This document shows positions 1 through 5,128 of a stretch of 7,229 bases of DNA, one piece after another; within the stretch, counting starts at the first letter, position 1, and each line of letters opens with the position of its first letter. Origin of the DNA: an uncultured Oscillospiraceae bacterium. Its GTDB lineage: Bacteria; Bacillota; Clostridia; Oscillospirales; Oscillospiraceae. The notes below the pieces were generated by a model that saw only the letters and a list, made by a program, of their open reading frames with translations, was not told the DNA's origin and searched no databases. The DNA is taken from the NCBI GenBank assembly GCA_904398675.1, contig CAJFPI010000162.1:1-7229 (forward strand). The letters run 5' to 3'. A program made the translations under genes and the position numbers.

Positions 1-259
1 CGGCATACGGATGGGAAAAAACTATGTGGACTGCGGCCTGCTGCTCTTTGACCTGGAGGGGCAGGACATGCACTGCGGCGGCAGCGGCTGCGGCTGCAGC
101 GCCTCGGTGTTCAACGGCTATCTGCTGCGGCAGATGGAGGAGGGGCAGATCCATCGCCTGCTCTTCGCCCCCACCGGGGCGCTGCTCTCCCCCACCTCCT
201 CCCTCCAGGGGGAGAGCATCCCGGGGATCTGCCACGCAGTTGTGCTGGAAAACGGATGA
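1..259 (+). CDS. spoVAD: Stage V sporulation protein AD, C-terminal part (5' truncated by window edge)
   Basis: The reading frame is open from base 2 and ends at TGA 257-259, giving the last 85 residues of a protein that is usually about 340 residues long. The conserved SpoVAD C-terminal signature is visible: DCGLL-FD, then GGSGCGCSASV, then TGALLSPTSSLQGESIPGICHAVVLE. SpoVAD has a thiolase-like fold and binds dipicolinic acid; with SpoVAC and SpoVAE it moves Ca-dipicolinate into the forespore and out during germination. The next gene is spoVAE, 21 bases downstream, as in the standard spoVAC-AD-AE order. The ATG at 11 is internal, not the real start. Identification is by recalled family motifs and is strong. 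Expression in the forespore under SigG is known for the family, but the promoter is outside the window. Confidence 0.93.
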   Translation, partial: GIRMGKNYVDCGLLLFDLEGQDMHCGGSGCGCSASVFNGYLLRQMEEGQIHRLLFAPTGALLSPTSSLQGESIPGICHAVVLENG

Positions 260-280
260 GAGAAAGGACGGATTGTGTGA

Positions 281-637
281 ATGGAGTATCTGAAAGCCTT
301 CCTCTGCGGGGGAATTTTGTGTGCCATCGGCCAGATTCTCATCGACAAGACCCGGCTGACCCCGGCAAGGATCCTCTCCGGCTATGTAGTGGCCGGCGTG
401 ATCTTGCAGGCTGTCGGTGTCTACGGACACATTGCGGACTGGGGCGGTGCGGGTGCGACTGTTCCGCTGACGGGCTTTGGCGCCAATCTTGCTAAGGGTG
501 TGGAGCGGGCCGTGGGAGAGACGGGCTGGCTGGGGGTCTTCACCGGCGGCTTTACCGCCGCAGCGGCCGGCATCGCCGCAGCGGTCCTTTTCGGCCTTCT
601 GGCCGCCCTGCTGTTCCGGCCCGGGGAAAAGCGATAA
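281..637 (+). CDS. spoVAE: Stage V sporulation protein AE (SpoVAEb type), small membrane protein
   Basis: This 118-residue hydrophobic protein matches the size and pattern of SpoVAEb (about 116 residues in Bacillus). The start MEYLKAFLCGGILCAIGQILIDKTRLTPARIL is family-typical. Membrane segments are likely at about residues 4-21, 30-50 and 84-112, with a glycine-rich GFGANLAKGVERAV segment between them that is also characteristic. It is an inner forespore membrane component of the SpoVA channel for Ca-dipicolinate. ATG 281 is the earliest possible start because an in-frame TGA lies immediately before it (278-280). The ribosome site is AGAAAGGA at 261-268, with a rather long spacing of 12. It follows spoVAD by 21 bases and is closed by a hairpin at 659-684, so it is the last gene of the operon. 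Confidence 0.93.
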   Translation: MEYLKAFLCGGILCAIGQILIDKTRLTPARILSGYVVAGVILQAVGVYGHIADWGGAGATVPLTGFGANLAKGVERAVGETGWLGVFTGGFTAAAAGIAAAVLFGLLAALLFRPGEKR

Positions 638-658
638 TGCCAGCAGGTCCGATCATGT

Positions 659-691
659 CCCACCCGCCCAAAAGGGCGGGTGGGGTATTTT
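659..691 (+). terminator. Intrinsic terminator of the spoVA operon
   Basis: A perfect 11-bp stem (CCCACCCGCCC 659-669 with GGGCGGGTGGG 674-684) with an AAAA loop is followed by GTATTTT, a short interrupted T-run. It lies 22 bases after the spoVAE stop and just before the csoR promoter, so it separates the two units. Confidence 0.85.
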
Positions 692-695
692 GCGC

Positions 696-724
696 TTGAC
701 AAATACCCCATAGGGGTATAAAAT
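696..724 (+). promoter_or_regulatory. csoR promoter (housekeeping sigma type)
   Basis: A perfect -35 TTGACA sits at 696-701. The -10 lies in TATAAAAT 717-724; reading it as TAAAAT 719-724 gives a 17-base spacer, while TATAAA 717-722 gives 15. The csoR ATG is about 30 bases further on. The spacer is filled by a palindromic operator. Confidence 0.8.
703..719 (+). promoter_or_regulatory. CsoR-type copper operator
   Basis: ATACCCCATAGGGGTAT is a perfect 7-bp inverted repeat with a 3-base centre. It matches the ATACCCC..GGGGTAT form of CsoR operators in Firmicutes. It fills the -35/-10 spacer, so apo-repressor binding would block RNA polymerase and copper would release it. The downstream gene is csoR itself, which indicates autoregulation. 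Confidence 0.82.
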
Positions 725-753
725 GAAACTTGTAAAAGACAGGAGGTGAGCAT

Positions 754-1056
754 ATGGACCCCTGCTGCTGCGCGGCGCCCAAGACCAAGCACCGCACGCC
801 GGAGGAGCAAAAGCAGCTTATGAACCGCCTCAGCCGGATTGAAGGGCAGATCCGTGGGCTCAAGGAGATGCTGAATCAGGATGCCTACTGCACCGACATC
901 CTCGTCCAGGTCTCCGCCGCCACCGCCGCCCTGAACAGTTTCAGCAAGGAGCTCCTATCCTCCCACATCAAGACCTGCGTGGCGGACAATATCCGCCAGG
1001 GCAACGACGAGGTGATCGACGAGCTGGTGTGCCTTCTGCAGAAATTGATGAAGTAA
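754..1056 (+). CDS. csoR: Copper-sensing transcriptional repressor, CsoR family (DUF156)
   Basis: A 100-residue all-helical repressor. The CsoR copper-site triad is visible: C46 (in DAYCTDIL), H71 and C75 (in SHIKTCV), aligned with the Cys-His-Cys ligands of Bacillus CsoR. The family core RLSRIEGQIRGL (residues 25-36) carries basic residues for DNA contact. The N-terminus has an unusual CCC run at residues 4-6, which may add thiolate ligands; that role is inference. ATG 754 is set by AGGAGG at 741-746, seven bases upstream. The gene sits behind its own promoter with a palindromic operator in the spacer, and a CopZ-like chaperone follows 64 bases later. Apo-CsoR binds DNA and Cu(I) releases it. 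Copper is the best call given triad, operator and neighbour, although DUF156 members also sense nickel, formaldehyde or persulfide. Confidence 0.92.
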   Translation: MDPCCCAAPKTKHRTPEEQKQLMNRLSRIEGQIRGLKEMLNQDAYCTDILVQVSAATAALNSFSKELLSSHIKTCVADNIRQGNDEVIDELVCLLQKLMK

Positions 1057-1120
1057 CACCTGCCGCTGTTCCATCTTCATTCATAACAGCCGCACTACGA
1101 AATATAAGGAGGAACCAACC

Positions 1121-1321
1121 ATGGCAAAAACCATCGTAATCAAGGGCATGATGTGCGCCCACTGCCAGTCCCATGTGGACAAGGCCCTCAACGCCCTCCC
1201 CGGCGTCACCGCCACTGTGGACCTGGCGGCCGGCACCGCCACCGTCCAGGGAGACGTCTCCGACGAGGCCCTGACCCGCGCTGTTACCGATGCAGGGTAT
1301 GAGGTGGTGGAGATCCGCTGA
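1121..1321 (+). CDS. copZ: CopZ-like copper chaperone (heavy-metal-associated domain)
   Basis: A 66-residue single HMA domain. The metal loop GMMCAHC gives Cys12 and Cys15 as the CxxC pair that binds Cu(I). The rest follows the beta-alpha-beta-beta-alpha-beta pattern, with LPGVTATVDLAAGTATVQGD and the terminal GYEVVEI. Length matches CopZ (about 69 residues). AAGGAGG at 1107-1113 sets the start. It is probably co-transcribed with csoR, since no promoter or terminator is evident in the 64-base gap. CopZ normally delivers copper to CopA; no CopA is present here, so the ATPase must be elsewhere or absent. A mercury- or cadmium-type HMA protein is the alternative, but the CsoR context favours copper. 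Confidence 0.87.
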   Translation: MAKTIVIKGMMCAHCQSHVDKALNALPGVTATVDLAAGTATVQGDVSDEALTRAVTDAGYEVVEIR

Positions 1322-1341
1322 ATCCCGCTGAAACGACATCA

Positions 1342-1376
1342 GGCAGCCCGCCGGGGAAACTCCCGGCGGGCTGCCT
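1342..1376 (+). terminator. Hairpin after the csoR-copZ unit
   Basis: A perfect 14-bp stem (GGCAGCCCGCCGGG 1342-1355 with CCCGGCGGGCTGCC 1362-1375) encloses a 6-base loop. It begins 20 bases after the copZ stop. The following sequence, TTCAGCTTGTT, is only weakly T-rich, so termination may need the second hairpin just downstream. Confidence 0.75.
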
Positions 1377-1384
1377 TCAGCTTG

Positions 1385-1430
1385 TTCAAAAAGCCCTGCG
1401 GCATGCACCGCCGCAGGGCACATTTTTGAA
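1385..1430 (-). terminator. Terminator of the minus-strand acyltransferase operon, probably bidirectional
   Basis: The inner stem GCCCTGCGGC (1393-1402) pairs with GCCGCAGGGC (1410-1419). Read on the minus strand it is followed directly by TTTTT (1392-1388), an ideal intrinsic terminator 25 bases past the GNAT stop. On the plus strand it is followed by ACATTTTT, so it can also back up the copZ terminator. Outer arms TTCAAAAA and TTTTTGAA extend the stem with a 3-base bulge. Confidence 0.8.
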
Positions 1431-1454
1431 GAAAGCTCCGCCCTTTCGGCGATC

Positions 1455-1922
1455 TCAGAGGATCCGCTCCAGCCCGATCTTCTGGGGCCTAAGGCCACAG
1501 GCCTCATAAAAGCCCATGGCCTTCTCGTTGCAGCTCCATACGTTCAGCGTCACGTTATAGCAGCCCTGTGCCCGGGCGAAGTCCTCCACCGCCCGGTAGA
1601 GGGCCCGGCCCACGCCGCCGCCCCGCAGCTGCTCGTCCACACACAGATCGTCAATATACAGCGTGCGGATATCCGTGCGGATGTTGTCCCCCTTGTGTTC
1701 CTCAAAGATGCAGAAGGCGTAGCCCATCACCCGGTCCTCCTCATCCGCCGCCACGAAGATCGGGCGGCCCGCATCCCGGAGGATGGCCTTCAGCTCCTCA
1801 TTGGTATATTTTGTCCCAATGTTAAAGAGGTCCGGCCGGCCGATGTGGTGGACCAGGTTCACCTGCTGCAGCAGCTGATGGAGCCTGGGGATATCCCGCT
1901 CCGCCGCTCTGCGAATCTGCAT
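1455..1922 (-). CDS. GNAT family N-acetyltransferase
   Basis: A 155-residue protein. The acetyl-CoA pyrophosphate loop is visible as Q98-LRGGGVGRAL, preceded by the beta-strand IDDLCVDE (residues 90-97). Motif B follows as NVWSCNEKAMGFYEACGL near the C-terminus, with the usual N-x2-A-x2-FY pattern. The N-terminus MQIRRAAERDIPRLHQLL is typical of RimI-like GNATs. The frame is open further upstream, but ATG 1922 is chosen because GGAGG at 1934-1930 lies seven bases before it and the GNAT fold starts there; upstream codons belong to the preceding gene in another frame. It follows the Vat-like gene by 16 bases, so it is translated from the same message. The substrate is not recognisable: it could be a small amine, a polyamine-like compound or a protein N-terminus. 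Confidence 0.88.
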   Translation of the reverse strand: MQIRRAAERDIPRLHQLLQQVNLVHHIGRPDLFNIGTKYTNEELKAILRDAGRPIFVAADEEDRVMGYAFCIFEEHKGDNIRTDIRTLYIDDLCVDEQLRGGGVGRALYRAVEDFARAQGCYNVTLNVWSCNEKAMGFYEACGLRPQKIGLERIL

Positions 1923-1938
1923 ATGGATTCCTCCTTTT

Positions 1939-2583
1939 TTATGATTGTGCCGCCGCCTGCAGTCCGCCGATGTCGCCGGACCGGATGGCGGGAAGGCACC
2001 GGGCGATCCGCTCCCGGGGCCAGTCCCACCAGCGCAGGCGCTGCAGCGCGGCCGCCGTCTCCTCCGAAAACCGCCTGCGGATGGGCCGGGCCGGCACGCC
2101 GCCCACCACGGTGTAGGGCGGCACATCCCGGGTCACCAGGGCCCGGGCGCCGATCACCGCCCCGTCGCCGATGGTGACGCCGGCCAGGATCACTGCCTCA
2201 TAGCCGATCCACACATCGTTTCCCACCACAATGTCTCCCTTGTTGTCCCAGGCCTCGGCCACCCGCTCCTTCTCCAGGCTCCACGCCTCATAAAACAGCG
2301 GGAAGGGATAGGTGGAGAGGGAACCCATGGCGTGATTGGCGCTGTTGAAGAGAAAGCGGGCCCCGCAGGCAATGGAGCAGAATTTTCCGATCACCAGGCG
2401 GTCGTGGTTGACGGGATAGTGGTAGAGCACATTGTTCCTTTCAAAATCCCGGGGATCGTTGACAAAATCGTTGTACATGGTGTAGTCCCCCACCTGGATG
2501 GAGGGCCGGGTGACGACAGCCTTCAGATAAACCGTCTGCCGGTCTCCGGTGCGGGGATAAATAGCTTGTTCCGGAATCGCCAT
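1939..2583 (-). CDS. Vat/CatB-type xenobiotic acyltransferase (left-handed beta-helix, hexapeptide repeats)
   Basis: A 214-residue protein, close to VatD and CatB (about 210). Family features include YPVNHDRLVIGKFCSIACGARFLFNSANHAMGSLSTYPF (cited by key residues: catalytic-type His84 in NH-x7-TYPF), then hexapeptide turns IVVGNDVWIG, AVILAGVTIGDGAVIGA and the end motif VVGGVPARPIRRRF (residues about 118-171). The enzymes are trimers that transfer acetyl from acetyl-CoA to a hydroxyl of streptogramin A or chloramphenicol; many chromosomal relatives have unknown substrates. Start ATG 2583 is preferred over ATG 2610 because AAAGGAGA lies just before 2583, while 2610 lacks a ribosome site. First gene of a two-gene operon with the GNAT protein. 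A resistance role is an inference; base composition resembles its neighbours, so recent transfer is not indicated. Confidence 0.85.
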   Translation of the reverse strand: MAIPEQAIYPRTGDRQTVYLKAVVTRPSIQVGDYTMYNDFVNDPRDFERNNVLYHYPVNHDRLVIGKFCSIACGARFLFNSANHAMGSLSTYPFPLFYEAWSLEKERVAEAWDNKGDIVVGNDVWIGYEAVILAGVTIGDGAVIGARALVTRDVPPYTVVGGVPARPIRRRFSEETAAALQRLRWWDWPRERIARCLPAIRSGDIGGLQAAAQS

Positions 2584-2931
2584 ACTGTTTCTCCTTTCAT
2601 TCCTTTGCATTTCAAGCGATTCCGGCTGCTGCCCGGCAGCGTTTCACCTCCACCACCTCTTATCGTTTCATTTCGCTCCGCCGGAGCGCTGCCGCTATAC
2701 ACCACGCCCGCTTGCGGACATGGCGCCGTGACATCCCAGCGATGACAGACGCCCTCCCGCCGCTCTGGGGCGAAACCGGGCGTCCTGCCAAATGGTGCAT
2801 TAACTGCCTTGCAGCCATTGTACCACACCCGCCCGCAAAGGACAAGCCGCCCGCAGCCTGCAGCTGAATCGGGTTCGTCATATTCCACAATTTCTGCGTC
2901 AGAATCTTTTTGAGATTCTCCCCGCCGCACA
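2584..2931. other. Intergenic region upstream of the Vat-like gene, no supported gene
   Basis: On the minus strand this is mostly a GC-rich leader. It contains short palindromes: GCTGCCCGGCAGC near 2626-2640, and CGCTCC with GGAGCG near 2674-2688. A 7-bp hairpin, AGAATCT with AGATTCT at 2901-2919, lies next to the Rex-like site. Two minus-strand frames up to 135 codons run through it, but neither has a ribosome site or a recognisable product. Confidence 0.55.
2817..2845 (-). promoter_or_regulatory. Candidate promoter for the Vat-like/GNAT operon
   Basis: On the minus strand, TTGTCC (2845-2840) is followed after 17 bases by TACAAT (2822-2817), with an extended TG one base before the -10. Transcription would begin near 2810 and leave a leader of about 225 nt before ATG 2583. 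Confidence 0.5.
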
Positions 2932-2949
2932 TTGTTAAACTATTGACAA
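2932..2949 (+). promoter_or_regulatory. Rex-type redox operator 1 (alcohol dehydrogenase promoter)
   Basis: TTGTTAAACTATTGACAA differs from the Rex consensus TTGTTAAnnnnTTAACAA at one base (G at 2945). The right half contains the -35 TTGACA (2943-2948), so bound Rex would occlude polymerase. Rex senses the NADH/NAD+ ratio, and alcohol dehydrogenase genes are classical targets in Clostridia. Confidence 0.8.
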
Positions 2950-2971
2950 TATCGTTGGGAGCCTATATAAT
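2943..2971 (+). promoter_or_regulatory. Consensus promoter of the alcohol dehydrogenase gene
   Basis: TTGACA (2943-2948), a 17-base spacer and TATAAT (2966-2971) form a perfect consensus promoter. The start of transcription is expected near 2978, giving a leader of about 50 nt. A promoter this strong would be expected to need repression, which fits the overlapping Rex-like sites. Confidence 0.88.
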
Positions 2972-2980
2972 GATCACAGA

Positions 2981-2998
2981 TCGTTAAAATATAAACAA
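2981..2998 (+). promoter_or_regulatory. Rex-type operator 2 (weaker, downstream of the -10)
   Basis: TCGTTAAAATATAAACAA has the same 7-4-7 geometry as Rex sites, with one mismatch in each half. It lies at about +3 to +20 of the predicted transcript, 49 bases centre to centre from site 1. AT-richness raises the chance of coincidence. Confidence 0.5.
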
Positions 2999-3029
2999 TT
3001 TCGGATTTGTTGAATGGAGGTACCACAGC

Positions 3030-4205
3030 ATGACGAGATTTACTCTTCCCAGAGACCTGTATCACGGCAAGGACGCCCTGGAGGCCCTGAAGACCCTGAC
3101 GGGCAAGCGTGCCATGGTAGTCGTAGGCGGCGGCAGCATGAAACGCTTTGGTTTCCTGGACAAAATCGCCAGCTATCTCCGGGAGGCCGGGATGGATGTC
3201 CAGCTCTTTGAGGGCGTGGAGCCGGACCCCTCTGTGGAGACGGTGATGAAGGGCGCCGAGGCCATGCGCGCCTTCCAGCCCGACTGGATCGTGGCCGTGG
3301 GCGGCGGCAGCCCCATTGACGCGGCCAAGGCCATGTGGGCCTTCTATGAGTACCCGGAGATCTCCTTCGAGGATCTCATCACCCCCTTCTCCTTCCCCAC
3401 CCTGCGGCAGAAGGCCCGGTTCTGCGCCATCCCCTCCACCTCCGGCACCGCCACCGAGGTCACCGCCTTCTCCGTCATCACCGACTATCAGAAGGGCATC
3501 AAATACCCCCTGGCGGACTTCAACATCACCCCGGATGTGGCCATTGTGGACCCGGCCCTGGCGGAGACCATGCCCAAAAAGCTCACCGCCCACACCGGCA
3601 TGGACGCCATGACCCACGCCGTCGAGGCCTATGTCTCCACCCTCCACTGCGACTACACCGATCCCCTGGCCCTCCACGCCATCAGGATGATCTCCGCGGA
3701 CCTGGTGGACAGCTACAACGGCGACATGGCCGCCCGGGACCGGATGCATAACGCCCAGTGCCTGGCCGGAATGGCCTTCTCCAACGCCCTTTTGGGCATC
3801 GTCCACTCCATGGCCCACAAGACCGGCGCGGCCTACTCCGGCGGCCACATTGTCCACGGCTGCGCCAACGCCATGTACCTGCCCAAGGTCATCGCCTTCA
3901 ACGCCAAGGTCCCCGAGGCGGAGAAACGCTACGGTGAGATCGCCGCGTCCCTGGGCCTGGAGCCCAGCAGCCGCGCCCTCATCGCCCACATCCAGGAGAT
4001 GAACCGGAAACTGGACATCCCCACCTGCATCAGGGACTACGAGGGCGGCATCATCGGCGAAAAGGAGTTTTTGGACAAGCTGCCCCAGGTGGCGGAGCTT
4101 GCGGTGGGCGACGCCTGCACCGGCTCCAACCCCCGGCCCATCACCCCGGCGGAGATGGAGAAACTGCTCAAGTGCTGCTACTACGACGAGGCTGTGGATT
4201 TCTAA
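3030..4205 (+). CDS. Iron-containing alcohol dehydrogenase (class III, butanol dehydrogenase-like)
   Basis: A 391-residue cytoplasmic NAD(P)-dependent dehydrogenase of normal family length. The N-terminal nucleotide-binding half has VVGGGS (32-36) and GGGSPIDAAKA (91-101). The C-terminal helical half carries metal ligands Asp192 and His196 (GMDAMTHAVEAY), His259 (VHSMAHKTGA) and His276 (HGCANA), equivalent to Asp-His-His-His in E. coli FucO. The likely reaction is aldehyde to primary alcohol reduction at the end of fermentation; a precise substrate cannot be read from sequence. ATG 3030 follows ATGGAGGTACC, with GGAGG at 3016-3020. It is a single-gene unit with a consensus promoter, two Rex-like operators and a terminator at 4231-4261. 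Between His259 and His276 there are three residues more than in FucO (SGG region). Confidence 0.93.
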   Translation: MTRFTLPRDLYHGKDALEALKTLTGKRAMVVVGGGSMKRFGFLDKIASYLREAGMDVQLFEGVEPDPSVETVMKGAEAMRAFQPDWIVAVGGGSPIDAAKAMWAFYEYPEISFEDLITPFSFPTLRQKARFCAIPSTSGTATEVTAFSVITDYQKGIKYPLADFNITPDVAIVDPALAETMPKKLTAHTGMDAMTHAVEAYVSTLHCDYTDPLALHAIRMISADLVDSYNGDMAARDRMHNAQCLAGMAFSNALLGIVHSMAHKTGAAYSGGHIVHGCANAMYLPKVIAFNAKVPEAEKRYGEIAASLGLEPSSRALIAHIQEMNRKLDIPTCIRDYEGGIIGEKEFLDKLPQVAELAVGDACTGSNPRPITPAEMEKLLKCCYYDEAVDF

Positions 4206-4230
4206 GCTCTCCCCATTCCTTTCGGAAAAA

Positions 4231-4261
4231 AGTCCGCCGTCCGGAGACCGGACGGCGGACT
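4231..4261 (+). terminator. Terminator of the alcohol dehydrogenase gene
   Basis: A perfect 14-bp stem (AGTCCGCCGTCCGG 4231-4244 with CCGGACGGCGGACT 4248-4261) with an AGA loop lies 25 bases after the stop. There is no T-run after it on the plus strand; an A-run precedes it, so on the minus strand it is followed by TTTTTTCCG and could also stop minus-strand transcription. Confidence 0.8.
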
Positions 4262-4465
4262 CAGCTTGTCGAAAAAGCCTCGCAGGGTTTTTGCCCGCAG
4301 GCACAAAGCCAATCCTATCCGTTTTCAGCCGCGACATGTGCGTGGCTGAAAACACTTCTCAGGCCGCAAGTGTGGAATTTGTCCTCTTGCAGAGGACAAA
4401 TTCTGCGCGCGGCGGACTGCATCTTCCTCGAAACAGGTGCATAGCACCTGTTTCGACAGTCTCAC
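4261..4465. repeat. Nested stem-loop intergenic element with imperfect inverted ends
   Basis: About 205 non-coding bases. The left end TCAGCTTGTCGAAAAA (4261-4276) and the reverse complement of the right end (4465-4450) match at 12 of 16 positions. Inside are three strong hairpins: GTTTTCAGCC with GGCTGAAAAC (4321-4353), a perfect 13-bp stem with TGC loop (4375-4403), and a perfect 12-bp stem with ATA loop (4429-4455). A weaker 6-bp stem lies at 4352-4373. Such architecture resembles MITE- or REP-like elements, but the only other copy visible here is of the left end (1377-1392). Frames crossing it are not credible genes. Confidence 0.6.
4272..4302 (-). terminator. Candidate terminator for the minus-strand ferredoxin gene
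   Basis: On the minus strand an imperfect stem (GCCT..GCGGG with CCC..GC..AGGC, 4302-4277) is followed by TTTTTCG (4276 onward). It is the first minus-strand hairpin with a T-run after the ferredoxin stop, though about 190 bases downstream. Confidence 0.45.
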
Positions 4466-4485
4466 TTTCCTGCAAAAATGCTTTT

Positions 4486-4875
4486 CTATTTTTCCTCCAC
4501 GGAGAGGATCCCCATGGGGCATGCCTTGGCACAGATGCCGCAGGCGATGCACTTGCTGACGCTCTCGGCCTCCGGCGAGAGCACCATCACATGCATGGGG
4601 CAGGCCTCCACGCACTTGCCGCAGGCCACACACTTCTTCTTATCCACCACATACACGCCCTTGGCGTTCTGGCTGATGGCCCCCTCCGGGCAGGTCCGGG
4701 CGCACTTGCCGCACATGATGCAGGCATTTACCTTGGGCTCCCCGTCGGGCTTGGCAGTGATGCGGATGCAGCTGAGGTCCGGGTCAAACTTCTTGTAGAA
4801 CGCCTGGGAGCAGGCGATCACGCAGGACAGGCACGCCTTGCAGGGCTGCTCCTTGCTGACAACCAGCTTTTTCAT
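4486..4875 (-). CDS. Four-cluster 4Fe-4S ferredoxin, CooF/HycB type
   Basis: A 129-residue iron-sulfur protein with four complete CxxCxxCxxxC motifs: C12/15/18/22, C52/55/58/62, C82/85/88/92 and C109/112/115/119. Sixteen cysteines predict four [4Fe-4S] clusters, the layout of CooF and HycB electron-transfer subunits rather than of an 8-cysteine ferredoxin. The N-terminal stretch KEQPCKACLSCVIACSQ is typical of CooF-like proteins. No signal peptide or membrane segment is seen, so it should be cytoplasmic. ATG 4875 is set by GGAGGAGA at about ten bases upstream. The nearby cooS makes it the likely electron acceptor of CO dehydrogenase, although it lies on the opposite strand with a regulator gene between. 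Service to another oxidoreductase remains possible. Confidence 0.88.
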   Translation of the reverse strand: MKKLVVSKEQPCKACLSCVIACSQAFYKKFDPDLSCIRITAKPDGEPKVNACIMCGKCARTCPEGAISQNAKGVYVVDKKKCVACGKCVEACPMHVMVLSPEAESVSKCIACGICAKACPMGILSVEEK

Positions 4876-4963
4876 ATGTATTCTCCTCCGTATTGTTTCC
4901 GGAGCGGACAGCGATCCGCCCTCTCATGCCGGAGCCTCCTCCGGCGCCTCTCATACAGCGATC

Positions 4964-4992
4964 ATGTTAGCAGACTCCCCCCGAAATTGCAA
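4964..4992 (-). promoter_or_regulatory. Candidate promoter of the ferredoxin gene
   Basis: On the minus strand, TTGCAA (4992-4987) is followed after 17 bases by TAACAT (4969-4964), preceded by an extended TGC. The leader of about 80 nt contains two hairpins: GCCGGAG with CTCCGGC (4928-4945), and GCGGA with TCCGC (about 4905-4920). Confidence 0.5.
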
Positions 4993-5054
4993 CCTTTTTT
5001 CACAATCTTCTCCGCTCCCCTCCCAATTCCGATTGTTTCCTCCCCCTCCGGGGG

Positions 5055-5083
5055 TTGCGCAGGCTGCGGTTATCCACTATAAT
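5055..5083 (+). promoter_or_regulatory. Promoter of the His-rich metal-sensor gene, with G/C-tract palindrome
   Basis: TTGCGC (5055-5060), a 17-base spacer and a perfect TATAAT (5078-5083) form a good promoter; transcription should begin near 5090. Directly upstream, CCCCCTCCGGGGG (5042-5054) is a 5-bp inverted repeat touching the -35. G/C tracts are typical of CsoR/RcnR-family sites, so it is a possible operator for the downstream gene product (inference). Confidence 0.6.
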
Positions 5084-5128
5084 GATGCCTACTGAACAAG
5101 CCCCCTGATCTGCCAAAGGAGGTACGCT

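Noticed and set aside
1923..2126. N-terminal extension of the GNAT protein by 68 codons
   Set aside because: The extension is Pro/Arg/Gly-rich shadow sequence of the Vat-like gene, and a strong ribosome site precedes ATG 1922.
2584..2810. T-box or other known riboswitch in the Vat-like leader
   Set aside because: No T-box core sequence or other recognisable aptamer motif was seen, only short palindromes.
2660..2932. 90-codon minus-strand frame upstream of the Vat-like gene
   Set aside because: No ribosome site, no recognisable domain, and it overlaps the predicted minus-strand promoter.
2940..4355. 471-codon minus-strand frame opposite the alcohol dehydrogenase
   Set aside because: It is an antisense shadow of a clear gene with strong codon bias: low-complexity Gly/Val/His-rich product, no ribosome site, and it covers the promoter and terminator.
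4375..4455. CRISPR-like repeat array in the hairpin block
   Set aside because: The hairpins differ in sequence and there are no regularly spaced identical repeats.
4099..5082. 327-codon plus-strand frame running through the hairpin element and ferredoxin
   Set aside because: It starts inside the alcohol dehydrogenase, crosses its terminator and runs antisense to a ferredoxin with sixteen conserved cysteines.
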